Shown: positions 43,079-53,900 of the stretch, piece after piece
Layout of the letters: every line of letters begins with the position of its first letter
How positions within the stretch are numbered: the first letter of the stretch is position 1
Origin: Stictocephala bisonia
Taxonomy: Eukaryota; Arthropoda; Insecta; Hemiptera; Membracidae
Direction: 5' to 3'
Assembly: GCA_035578905.1 (NCBI GenBank)
Contig: JAQJVL010000425.1
Coordinates: 372,001 to 436,000 of the forward strand
DNA: 64,000 nucleotides
The notes under the pieces: generated by a model
What the model was told of the DNA's origin: nothing
The model's input: the letters and a program-made list of their open reading frames with translations, nothing else
The model's database searches: none
Position numbers and translations under genes: made by a program

Positions 43079-43290
43079 TAGCTTAGGTTATGTTAAGTTT
43101 GGTTAGGTTATGGTTGGTTTTTAGGTTGTATTAGGTTTTTAATTTATTTTAGGTTTTGTTACGCTGGTTAAATTAAGTTTAACCCTACCTAACCAAACTT
43201 AACATAACCTAAACAAACCTAACATAACTTCGCATAACCTAAACAAACCTAACATAATTTAACCAAACCTAACACAACCTAACCTATCAA
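43079..43290. repeat. degenerate TTAGG-like repeats arranged as a foldback
   Basis: The left half reads TTAGGTTATGTTAAGTTTGG and TTAGGTTATGG. The right half is rich in the complementary CCTAACCAAACTTAACATAA and AACCTAAACAAACCTAACAT. The halves can pair. Units resemble the insect telomere repeat TTAGG but are irregular (about 11-bp pattern), so this is an interstitial or transposon-borne low-complexity repeat rather than a telomere. Confidence 0.75.
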
Positions 43291-43636
43291 TTTCCAAACT
43301 AGCCTTATCCTATCAGAACGTAACCTTACTGAAATCGGCACATTTCCGACACTTATGTGCTTAATAATGATTCGATTGTAAAAAAACATCAGGACAAATT
43401 TCCGTCTATATGAAAACAAATAATATATTTTCGTTTTTCGTATTTTCCGGTTTTTCCGCAGAAAAAAAACTATCATCTTCTTGTTTTTTAGTAATGTATT
43501 TCAGCCAAAAAATGTACATGGCCCCTGTTCTATATAATTACCAAATATTTTCAACCAAAATGGAACAAACTATAATGGAGTGGAAACCACTGTAGTTTAC
43601 AAGTTCTAAATTTGTAAATTAATTGAAATATATAAA

Positions 43637-43639
<3 letters not shown>

Positions 43640-43695
<56 letters not shown>
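43640..43695. repeat. (TA)n microsatellite
   Basis: About 56 bp of uninterrupted TA alternation. Confidence 0.95.
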
Positions 43696-43698
<3 letters not shown>

Positions 43699-44371
43699 AT
43701 ATATGAAATATCTAAATTGTAAATATACAAAAATAAAAATTATTATTTATTAAATATAATTATTTTTTAATCTTGAGCATAGTTTCACAATTTTATGTTT
43801 ATTTGCAGGTTTGTGCTGACTTAGAATCTTGAGGAATTTTTTTCTGTAACATCCAAGGACTAAAAGGTATGTTTGTACAGCAGTATTTATTTATAATATA
43901 ATTTTAATATTTTTGTTTACGTTTTCCTATCAGTACTGTGTGCCATAACGTTCAAATAGCCGGCTGAAAATGAAAACTATCGCGTTTATGTTGTGAATAT
44001 TTTATTTTAGTTTTATGAACGTAAAGTCCAACTAAACAACTTTTAAACTATTTAAACTTTTTTTAACTTATAAATAACAGAGAAAAAATACGAAAGTTTA
44101 GGGTTATCCAAAATAATGTTCAAATAATTAATAAGAAATTTTCGGCCAAGTATTATAGATCTATCAATTATTTATCACTTTATCTTGATAAATTATTTAT
44201 AGTAACATTTTTGTAAAAATTACTCACGGACGCAAATAACACATAACGGGTGGAGATAGGACAAATGTTATGTTACGTTATTTGCTCTTTTGATGTGTCA
44301 AAACAATCCCATGAAATATGGAAAAGTCGAAGCTGGACACCATGTATCTGCAAGCAAGTATATTATTATAT
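43696..44371. other. AT-rich, no recognised feature
   Basis: Nothing supported in this stretch before the second mariner-like element. Confidence 0.35.
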
Positions 44372-46304
44372 AGTGAGTTTTATGTCCTGGCACACCTGGA
44401 TATAATTTAAACGGTCCGAGATATCCATGTGAAACCTTGACCCTACCTATTATAACGTATTTTCTTAATTTTTCAAGTTGTTGAAAATTTTGCCCCCCTT
44501 TTCTAAAGAGGGGTAAAGGGGGGCAGCTAAACATTTTCAAATACAAACCCCAATCATGTGACCCCTCATTTTAAAGGAAATAAAAAATGAAATCCAATAA
44601 TGCAAACTAGAGGTCTCTACGTGTATTTTAACAGATTTTATGACAAATTTATAATAATAAAATCAGTAACTGTCTTGTCCTGTTTATCGTAACATGAGTC
44701 AACATGCTTTGGAATTTCCCTTGTTCTTATCTTACCGGTTGCAACAATCTACTGTTGACTTTCTCTTTACTACTCACTTGCATTTCATCAGCTGATTGGT
44801 TAAGTTGCTATAAACAACATCAGTTTAAGGTTATTTTTCTGACAAATAGTGTTACTTATTTTATTTCTACATGGAGAATTCTGAGTTTGAAAGAATTACT
44901 GTGTTAATGATGAGAGGTTATGGAGAACGTATGAGATCATACGCTGAAGTAGCAGAATTATTCAATGAGGAATTTCCTAACCGGAATAATCCCATAACTA
45001 GATTTACGGTGGCAAGAATTGTTCAATGGTTTAGTGATACTCATTCTGTAAAGGATAGACCCAAGCCAGGAAGGGCTCCTGTAATTGACGAGGAGAAATC
45101 ATTAGATGTTATGCAGTCCTTTGTTGAAGATCCCCACATATCTACGAGAAGAGCTGCTTTGAAGCACGACATTAGCCAATCTTCGGTAAGAAAAATTCTT
45201 AAATGTAATAAATTCAAACCTTTTAAAGTCAAACTAGTGCAAGAGCTTAGTGAAGATGACTATGACCGTAGGGTTGAATTTTGTGATATAATGATGGGCA
45301 AACTAGACGCTGAACCTGAGTTACTGAACAGAATCCTTTTTGGTGACGAAGCAACTTTCATGACCAACGGTGCCGTCAATCGGCATAATTCTCGTTACTG
45401 GGCAGATAACAATCCACACTGGTATGTAGATGCCCATACACAACGCCCTTCAAAGTTAATGTTTGGGCAGGAATAGTTGATCACCGCTTAGTCGGTCCAT
45501 TTATAATTGATGGAAATTTAAATTCTGTGAAGTATTTAGATATGCTTCAAAACCAGATTGTGCCTGCACTCCAAAATTTGTTTGGACAAGAAGCTGATAA
45601 CATTTGGTTTCAACAAGATGGAGCACCACCACACTATGGTCTTGAAGTACGACGATATCTAAATAATGTCTTCCCAAGAAGGTGGATAGGCCGAAGGGCG
45701 CTGTGGAATGGCCAGCAAGGTCTCCTGACCTTAACCCACTTGATTACTTTTTTTGGGGCTACATGAAATATCTGGTGTACAAAACAAGGCCAATTACGTC
45801 CATGACTTAACGCAAAGAATTTTGAACTTATCTCAAACAATTCCTAGAGATAATTTCTTGAATGCTGTCACAAGTTTTTACACACGTCTAGCACACTGTC
45901 AAACAGCCGAAGGTGAACAGTTTGAACACCTGCTACATTAAAACAGGTAACTGTTTTTAGAATTTGCGTTAGTGTTGACTCATGTTACGATAAACAGGAC
46001 AAGACAGTTACTGATTTTATTATTATAAATTTGTCATAAAATCTGTTAAAATAAACGTATAGACCTCTAGTTTGCATTATTGGATTTCATTTTGTATTCC
46101 CTTTAAAATGAGGGGTCACATGATAGGGGTTTGTATTTGAAAATGTTTAGTTGCCCCCTTTACCCCCCTTTAGAAAAGGGGGGCAAAATTTTCAACAACT
46201 TGAAAAATTAAGAAAATATATTATAATAGGTAGGGTCAAGGTTTCACATATATATCTCGGGCCGTTTAAATTATATCCGGGTGTGCCAGGACATAAAACT
46301 CACT
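44372..46304 (+). mobile_element. mariner-like element with ~333-bp terminal inverted repeats
   Basis: 44,372-44,704 is the near-perfect reverse complement of 45,973-46,304. The ends are AGTGAGTTTTATGTCCTGGC and the mirror GCCAGGACATAAAACTCACT, and the inner limits are CATGAGTCAACA and TGTTGACTCATG. Between the arms is one transposase reading frame (broken). The TIRs are far longer than the ~30 bp usual for mariner. Terminal bases outside the shared part differ (TATAGTG versus CACTCTG), so the TA target duplication is not cleanly visible and the ends may be off by a few bases. Confidence 0.93.
44871..45941 (+). pseudogene. mariner-like transposase, two frameshifts
   Basis: ATG 44,871 lies about 165 bp inside the left TIR. 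The first frame (to 45,476) holds the N-terminal helix-turn-helix region (YAEVAELFNEEFPNR; RFTVARIVQWF), a KPGRAP linker and ILFGDEATFMTNG (first Asp). It ends early at a one-base loss near 45,455-45,465, after which VWAGIVDHRLVGPF is read in a second frame. That frame includes WFQQDGAPPHYGLEVRRYL (second Asp, about 45,607-45,660). A further indel near 45,690-45,700 shifts to the frame with PARSPDLNPLDYFFWGYMKY (third Asp) and the end GEQFEHLLH at 45,941. Motifs and the 41-residue spacing to the third Asp match the element at 20.7 kb, so the two belong to related lineages, but the sequences are clearly different. Inactive as read. Confidence 0.92.
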
Positions 46305-46316
46305 CTGTTTTTTTTT

Positions 46317-46338
46317 TTATATATACATTTATATATAT

Positions 46339-46401
<63 letters not shown>
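46317..46401. repeat. (TA)n microsatellite next to the mariner-like element
   Basis: Imperfect then perfect TA alternation beginning about 12 bp after the right TIR, after a T run. Confidence 0.93.
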
Positions 46402-46403
<2 letters not shown>

Positions 46404-47799
46404 ACTCACTAGCAAATATCAGCCAACCAACATTTATATTTGAGAGTAGATATAATAGCATATTATACAGGTTGGACAATATGGAGAAGCTTTCACAACT
46501 TTTTTATGATTTGGTTTGGAACGCTTTCAAGTCGTTTACATGATCATGGTTACAAAGAACCTACTTTTTGACGCTATTAGCGACATCATCTTTTCAGAGG
46601 GACGGCCCACAAGGATTTGAACGAAAATATTTAACGTAAAGGTCGAGTTTGGTATCAAATGAAAGGTCTATTTAAGAGAAATTAATTGCCGCAAACCGTA
46701 CTTCGAAAGGTTTATCCTTTCGAGAGTAGCGGTCATCTGAATGTCAATGTAACTAATATTATTTCTCCCCTTTATAATGGTTTGAAGTAAATTATTCTTT
46801 ATATTATTCTGAATACAATTATGATCGAATGTTATACTTTATGGAGCACAATTATTAAAAAAAATGATGAATTTATCTATGGAAAAAATAACGATATTGT
46901 GAAAGCGCTTCCATATTTTTTACAATTGTATAGTATATTAGCAACTAGTAATAAACAATTTAATAATGTATGAAACAATTTAAACACTATAATAACACGT
47001 TCATTTCTTATTTTAGCTAATGAGCTTGGCCACTCATTTGAAATAGTAAATGATATAGTGACTTTTTCGAAAGAAAAGTCTTTGAATGCATCCTCAAATA
47101 ATGAATTGTTTCAGTTCCTATCTAAAAACAAATTAATGACTGGCGTATTGTTTCTGCTTTCTTATTCATGATATTCGAGCACGACAATAATTTTAATTGA
47201 CAGTATTTTAATTGATGTACTTATCCTAATCCGCAGTTTTAGTGCATATCTTGGTTTTTGAGTCGGTTGTCATTGAAATGTATAAAACATCAATTTTAAT
47301 CGTGTTGTCTTAGTTGGAATTTACCTTATTTCATTTTCATAGTAATATAGATTAGCCTAATTTTAACTTACAAAATTGTAATTAAATAGATATGAGTAAA
47401 TTTACGATTGTTCATTTTTAAAATATTGTTTCTATTTTTGCTTATAATAAATAAATTAATATATTCCCAAAATTTATTTCATTTTGGAATAATACTACAT
47501 TAAATATGCATACAGTTTTAATATGACTATATTAATTGTGATAAGCTATAGTTTACAATAGTAACTTAGTCAAGACGCTATACTTAAAACGTGTAAAAAA
47601 TTGGCTTCATGTATTGCGTCTTTATATGGTCGAATGATAATTAAAGAGGTAATTGAATAATACTACAGTAGGAAGCTAAGGCAAATACATATATGACCAT
47701 GTAGTACTTGTCCGATTTTCATTACGTGATAAAACAAATACTTTATGCTCTGAATAACATTAAAACTCTACCCACGATCTATTATGGATATCCTAAACT
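46402..47799. other. mostly unrecognised; possible MITE start near 46,467
   Basis: ATTATACAGGTTGGACAATATGG at about 46,461 resembles the start of TA-inserting DNA elements. GGTATCAAATGAAAGGTCTA at 46,652 is a phrase I associate with insect repeats, but no matching inverted end was found. The rest is AT-rich with nothing supported. Confidence 0.25.
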
Positions 47800-48020
47800 T
47801 CTCCATTAGTGTCCACACCAAGGGAAACTTCTGGGGGGTCACTGGAAGATAATGGAAAGTAATAGGTTATCGATGAAAATTGTAGAATTCTATGTACATA
47901 GAAGTAGGACTTGATAAAACCTATGACATAGATTGCTGCAGTGAAAAGAGAACTAAAAGAAGCAGGTATATCACAAACTGACATTTCAAATAATTACTCA
48001 TTCAGACTAAAATTACGCGG
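47800..48020 (+). pseudogene. possible LINE ORF2 C-terminal fossil
   Basis: The plus strand reads VSTPRETSGGSLE near 47,808, like the RGRPRETW phrase near the end of some LINE polyproteins. After about 90 bp of unrelated sequence it reads KRELKEAGISQTDISNN (47,944 on), like the WKRDLKEAGI phrase that follows. The order is right but the evidence is short. Confidence 0.25.
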
Positions 48021-48975
48021 TTCGGATTCCATGATATGCTGTTGGTTCCTTAATTACCCTATTGGGCAGCATGACATGGTTACTTCTATGGATATAGTGA
48101 TTTTTTTATCAACCTCTCATATTTATCCTTTTTACATATAAGTTCAGTATCTTAAAAAACAATCAAACAAATAAATTAAAATTGTTTTTACAAGTTAGAC
48201 TCCTGAAAATATACCATCAAGTTCTATTTACTGTCAATTTATTATATAAATTAAAGCGTAGCGATAACATTCTCGAGAAACTGTTATTTACATTACCTCA
48301 TCACAGACTCAATCACTTGTAAACAAACATAATAAATATAAACAGCTTATAACTGTGGGTGGACAATAACTGTGCACTATCTTGTAAACATATAAATTAT
48401 AAAACAATAATTATCTTTCCATTGGTTTATTGGCAAAAACATTCATTAGATTTTAGCTTAATTTTGAGAATAAATTATACTGAAATAATGAAAGTAAAAT
48501 AGTTGAAACAAAAAGATGAATTATACACCTAACATATAAAAACTGTAACCCGTCCTTCCTACACATTTTGTTTTCAGTTTAAAATAACTAATTTATTACT
48601 ATTTGTAGGGTATCATTTTGTCTTTACAACAATTAAAACTTCCTAAATGTTTTAAGCAATGAATATGAAGTATCAAAAACCCAATAAAAATTAGAGAAAA
48701 TCGTACCCATCAACATGTTTCCTTCATTTAAATATGTGTAACAGAATGAAACGCACGTGAAAGCGAAGCTAGGTATATAGAAAACTAAAAACTGTATTAA
48801 TATTAGTACAATCTAAATTGATTTATTTTATTAAGTTTTATTAGTATTCTAACTTTGGTTTTTGTTTTTTTGTTTTTTGAGAAAACATTTATTTTCATCA
48901 TATTCATAACACCAAATAAAACCAACCATTGCTATATATGATTATTATTGAAAGTAAGATTGTTTTTCAGTTACC
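48021..48975. other. AT-rich, no recognised feature
   Basis: Nothing supported. Confidence 0.35.
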
Positions 48976-49042
48976 TCTGTACTGTTGGGGAGGTTGAGTG
49001 GGTTAAGAAGACCGTACGTTTTGGGGTGGGTGGGTTGGTCAA
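48976..49042 (+). repeat. relic of the G-rich minisatellite
   Basis: CTGTACTGTTGGGGAGGTTG and then ACCGTACGTTTTGGGGTGGG with TGGGTTGGTC resemble two diverged units of the 36-bp array at 5.3 kb (ACTGTACGTGTAGGGGTGGG), about 44 kb away in the same orientation. Confidence 0.6.
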
Positions 49043-50853
49043 TATTACCGATGAACATTCACGTTCAACAAATTATTGCAAGAAATCTGGCAATTGTGTT
49101 TTATAGTAGTGATATAAATCAATTCTAGAAACGACAAAATGTATATTGTTTTATAACATGATGTTTTCTGGTTGATAGATAAATGTAACTAGAAATAACT
49201 AATTCAACAAAGGGATCTATTGTATAGTAAACAGTCACATGTCACTTGATTGTTGCGATGATAGGATTGGTAAATTAAACTATGTTATAATTAGTTGCTA
49301 TGCTATTAAATAGGTTTTAACAATGAATAGAAGAGCTTAAAAGCTGAAAGTTAAAAACTTTCTGTCTAGCAGACCCAGTTTTAAAAACAAATAATATTAA
49401 AACGTTTTGTTTTAAAATCGATTAAAAATATATTAGTTTCATCAGTATCAAGAAAAATTAATTATATAAGAAAACTGAATTTGCATGAACCTTTGCATAC
49501 CTCCAATAAATTTAAAGATTATGAATATTGATCGATCTATGACCAATTGTAACAGATTTACTGTACTTTAGTGAAAACAATCGAGTATTACGTTGAGACG
49601 CAATCTCCCCTCAATGACAATGTGGACCAAATGGATGTCATACATCTGTGTTATTCACATAGTTGAATAATTCTTTAAGTGCTAAACACTTTGATATCTT
49701 AGACTACCCATTAATTTATATTTTTATAGTAAATCAATAGCATTGTTCAGTTGGCACCCTTTTACAACTGTAGAGTTCTATCAAAGTGTACAATCGTGAT
49801 TGGTATATAAAAAGAACATTGCCAGTCTATTCACTCTGTCGTGTATTACAATAACAGGACAACTCATTCGCTATCAAGGACGTATCTAGATATCTTTAAA
49901 GGGGAAAATACGCATTACCCACGAATATAAAAAGAAACAACTTTCAATAAATGGTACAATTCTACAAGATATTATCATTTTAAAATACTTGCTTGATTTT
50001 CAACATGAAAACGAATAACAAAACATAAAAAATAAAAGAAAATTCTTAATTGAATACACAATGAAAAATGTATTAATGCAATCTAGCAAATTGATCATCT
50101 GTTTTAATCGTTTTATTTCCTTACTTAACTTTTAATATTGTGAAACTGAAAGGTAAAATTTGAATGATAAATATGATTTGATACAATCAAATAAGAACTA
50201 TTTTATTAGTATTAATTAAAAACTATTGATAAATAAAAAACGCATCTTGCAACAACATTTATTTCTTATTAATGATAAGCGAAAGTGAAAATCCCAAAAT
50301 AATATATTTAATTGTGTTACATAGACAGTAATGGTAGTATTTAATTCAAAACAATAGAAAGAAACCAACGATTGATAAAAAAATACAATCATCATTATTT
50401 AGGAGTAAACGTTTTCTATAATTTCATATAGCAGCAATCAAATTAAAACTATTACAAACAAAAACTCATAGATCAGAAATTTATTTGGAATTACTGTTCT
50501 GCACGCAAAGGAAAATACGCACTATCAACAAATACTGATCATGAACAATATGCACATAAAAATTTATTAATTATACCACATATTGGGACATCTAATAATG
50601 TAGATACATTACGAATAAAGTTTCATGAACACATCCAAAAATATAGGTGCCGATGGCTAAAAATAGAAGAAGTCACTTATACTTATCATTTCGTTGGCTC
50701 CCCTTTTTTTAAGATTAAGTACATTCTCTTACAAGTTTGTTAGGATTACTAATATAAAACCGTGATAATTTGGCCTACTAATCAATATAGTAAACAAGAT
50801 TCTAGTATTTTTACAGCAATCAATGTTGAAGAAAACCAGCGAGTAACATCCTA
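49043..50853. other. AT-rich, no recognised gene
   Basis: About 1.8 kb with no supported gene or array. Confidence 0.35.
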
Positions 50854-51019
50854 CACTTGCTAGCCTTTAGCATGTATTTCACTTGTCTCCAAATTCATCT
50901 AAGTGTGTGGTACCATATCTTGGCATTTCAGATAAATGCATACTCACGTTGTGGTAGCTTACTTTATTAAAATAAAAAATAAAAAAACTCATACATGTAA
51001 ATTAGGCATAGTTCATAAA
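50854..51019 (+). repeat. ~165-bp direct repeat, copy 1
   Basis: Nearly identical to 52,831-52,995 (CTACACTTGCTAGCCTTTAG through CATGTAAATTAGGCATAGTT). It lies just outside the LTR at 51,163, while the second copy lies within the gypsy integrase region. Confidence 0.92.
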
Positions 51020-51162
51020 AGGTCTTTAAATAAACGTAGCTGGCCTAACTTTACCATAAAAAATATATGGACTGCCTACTTATAAAATTGAGTTTACAAT
51101 ATACCCCTACTCATCACAAACGTGAGAAGATTATGACTTTCAGGTTAAAAAATTAAAACAAC

Positions 51163-51755
51163 TGTGGGAGTCAAACAGTAAGCTTTATTACTAAGCCTAT
51201 TTTTGATATATGTCAAAAATTAATATTAAATTACATAGTACATAGACTTATTATTATTAAAATTAGTAAATTATACATTACTAAAATACATACAAAAATC
51301 TACAGGAGTCCGAAACTAAAAGGGGGAATAATTGAATTAGCTCGTCATCCATCTAACTCCTGAACCCTGGTTAACAAACCAAAGAAAGGAAAACAACCTG
51401 ATTAGTAATAAGTACTGTATTAAACGACTTTTCCCTGAAATAGAAAATAATTTAATAAGCCTTTTTTCATAATTGTAACATTCTCAGACAGGAGGAAATG
51501 TGATAGATGTACCTACCTAGCAAACATCATCCGTGATAGCTCGTGGCTAACAGCGACGAAGCACCCTCCTGCCGCTCCCCCACCACCACTTTCGGTAACA
51601 TTAGGTAACTCAAACAATGAACTTTGCTGGTGATGACCGGAAAGCAGCAGTCAGGTTTTGTAGTGTTTTTACATGTCGAAGAAGAGGGGAATGGTTACAT
51701 AATGTCGAACTGAGAAATCAAACTAAAATACTAAAAATTAACTAAAAACAGTACA
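51163..51755 (-). repeat. candidate LTR of the Ty3/gypsy element (593 bp)
   Basis: Read on the minus strand it begins TGTACTGTTTTTAG directly after a polypurine tract and ends AATAAAGCTTACTG-TTTGACTCCCACA. That gives TGT...ACA termini and a polyadenylation signal close to the end. The position just 3' of the integrase matches a 3' LTR. No second LTR was found upstream on the minus strand within the window, so the length rests on the termini alone. Confidence 0.5.
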
Positions 51756-51769
51756 TCTTTCCCCCTTTC
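51756..51769 (-). other. polypurine tract of the gypsy element
   Basis: The minus strand reads GAAAGGGGGAAAGA immediately before the TGTAC start of the LTR, the usual plus-strand primer site of LTR retroelements. Confidence 0.6.
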
Positions 51770-52830
51770 AAAACAGTACGAAACCGAAAGTCCCCCACCA
51801 AAAGGCAACATTTACTAACAGGCAAAGATGGGCATTTCATGTCCTAAATCCCGATCAACATTTTTCTAAAATGTTCCGAGGCTCTTACAACTAACAGACA
51901 ATATTAATATATAAAATAAGTAAACTAATTCATACAAAACATTTACTTAAGAATGCTTTATTACATTTCTAAGAATCTGATGTGATTTTAATTAACTACA
52001 TTTATGTTATTGACGTCTTGTAATAAAACTCTTACGGGACTTGTAAAATAAAGTAATCTGCACGGTCCTGTGTATCTAAAGTCCATTTTTACTTGGTACT
52101 TGTGACTCTTGTCACTCAAGCTGTGGATTCTAAGACAAACAATTGAACATTCTTTAAAAGAAAGTTGTACTCTTTTCTCCTGATAGTGGACTCTATTCTT
52201 GTTTCTATTGACAGATAATTTACAGTTCTTTATGGATCTGGACATCATGTCCCTTACTTCCTGTTTAGACAAAAAAGTATTTAACAAATCTGATATCTCC
52301 TACAAATTACTTAAACTGTGATATGGCGTGTGTTTCAACATTAAATTAAAACTTGTATTTTTGGTGCTTTCATTGTAAGCTGTATTTAAATTTTGTTGTA
52401 GAAAAATAAATCTTTGTCCCATTCATTCTGGCTATCATGATAATATGCTCTTAATTAATTGATTTTTAACATTAAAAATGTATCTTTTTGCTAGCGCTAG
52501 CATGATATGGTACTATTCTATAGTGATTAATATTATGTTTAAACATACATTTCTTAAATACTACACTGTGAAAACATGGCCCATTATTTTTTACTATGTG
52601 TTTGTTACTTTAAAAATTACTATAATTACAAAATACTATGTTTTATAATTTATCTATAATGGTCTGAGCTGTGATGTTACGAATTGGTATTAACCATAAA
52701 CATCTAGTCATGGCATCTAGTACAATTAGAATATGGAAATTACCTTTTTTAGATCTAGTTAGTGGTCCAGCAGTATCTATAAATAATTTATCTAATGGTT
52801 TAGTACTCTGACCAGAAGTTTTTAACATCC

Positions 52831-52995
52831 TACACTTGCAAGCCTTTAGCATGTATTTCACTTGTCTTCAAATTCATCTAAGTGTGTGGTACCATATCTT
52901 GGCATTTCAGATAGATGCATACTCACGTTGTGGTAGCTTACTTTATTAAAATAAAAAATAAAAAACTCATACATGTAAATTAGGCATAGTTCACA
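52831..52995 (+). repeat. ~165-bp direct repeat, copy 2
   Basis: Second copy of the sequence at 50,854-51,019, differing at a few positions (CTTGCAAGCC versus CTTGCTAGCC; CAGATAGATG versus CAGATAAATG). One end overlaps the integrase core frame, so copy 1 is a displaced fragment of this or a sister element. Confidence 0.92.
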
Positions 52996-53125
52996 AACTT
53001 TATTACAAGGTTTTGATTTTTTACAAACCACAGTCTTTTACCATTTTCTAATTTCACATGTTAAATCAGGGTGATAAAAATATTCTGTTATCTTAAAAAT
53101 AGTTCTAGTTTGGCCGGAATGACCA

Positions 53126-53126
<1 letters not shown>

Positions 53127-53159
<33 letters not shown>
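53127..53159 (+). repeat. A33 homopolymer
   Basis: 33 consecutive A within the gypsy remnant, flanked by ATGACCAC on the left and GTGGTCAT on the right, which are inverted copies of each other. Confidence 0.95.
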
Positions 53160-53162
<3 letters not shown>

Positions 53163-53900
53163 AAAGTGTGGTCATCAGTTTTTAAACAAAGATTTGGGTA
53201 CATATATTTTACTAGGACTTTTATAGTTCTTTTAAACACTAAGACATTATTTTTTTTAGAGATAATTGGTTTTACAAGTTTTATTCTTTACACTATTGAT
53301 GATATTTTTACATTCTGGATCATCAGACTGGTCTTTAATTATGTCAATATACGCAAACGGTAAGTTATGTATAACACTAACATTATATTTTTACAGAAAC
53401 AATATGTACATGTAGATCATCACTGTAAATATACTGTGACTATTTTTATTGGCCTCTCAGCATCTGTAAATATTCTAGATAAACAGCTACTAGATTGTCT
53501 TTTCCTTTCACATGCATTACTGTAAATGGCAGGCTTAGTATAATATTCCACCCATCTACTTATTTTTCCTAGTTTTATAAAATGGGATAACACCCAAGAT
53601 AAGGCTTGATTGTCTGTTATCAAGTAAAAAGTCCGAATGTCCAAAATGAATAAAAACGTTTTATACTGTAAACAATGCTTAAGGTTTCTTTTTCGGACAC
53701 ACTTAAATTTTGTTCTTGTTCAGTAAATTTCTTGGAAAAATATGCAATGGGTAACTTATCTCCAATATCATTTTTCTGTAGTAAAACTGATCCACGAGCT
53801 GCCTCACTATGTGTATCAGTAACATACGTGTTAGAAACATACGTTAAAAGAAGCCTTTCCAAATTAAAATTTAAAGGTCTTGAACTTTCATATGTGTTTT

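Larger units (their letters stand above)
51988..53900 (-). pseudogene. Ty3/gypsy pol remnant: RNase H and integrase
   Basis: On the minus strand, from high to low coordinates: RNase H at 53,862-53,420 in two overlapping frames (YVTDTHSEAARGSVLLQ with the first Asp, SVSEKETLSIVYSIKRFY with Glu, FYLITDNQALSWVLSHF with the second Asp). The integrase zinc-binding region around 53,120-53,000 (GHSGQTRTIFKITEYFYHP) follows. The integrase core at 52,861-52,643 has LDKLFIDTAGPL and ILIVLDAMTRCLW, holding the first two catalytic Asp. TAYNESTKNTSFN lies near 52,390, and the integrase C-terminus at 52,287-51,988 (MDFRYTGPCRLLYFTSPV). Stops, frameshifts and a 33-nt A run break it. Reverse transcriptase and gag are absent. 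It is an inactive Ty3/gypsy fragment and no env was seen. Confidence 0.85.

Noticed and set aside
43079..43290. True telomere
   Set aside because: Units are irregular and both strand orientations occur head to head inside the window, with unrelated DNA on both sides.
46151..46543. 130-codon plus-strand frame with a long YIYI tract
   Set aside because: It is formed by the right TIR of the mariner-like element running into a TA microsatellite.
53127..53159. Poly(A) tail of a retroposed gene
   Set aside because: The A run lies inside the minus-strand gypsy remnant with no adjacent SINE or cDNA body and no direct target duplication.
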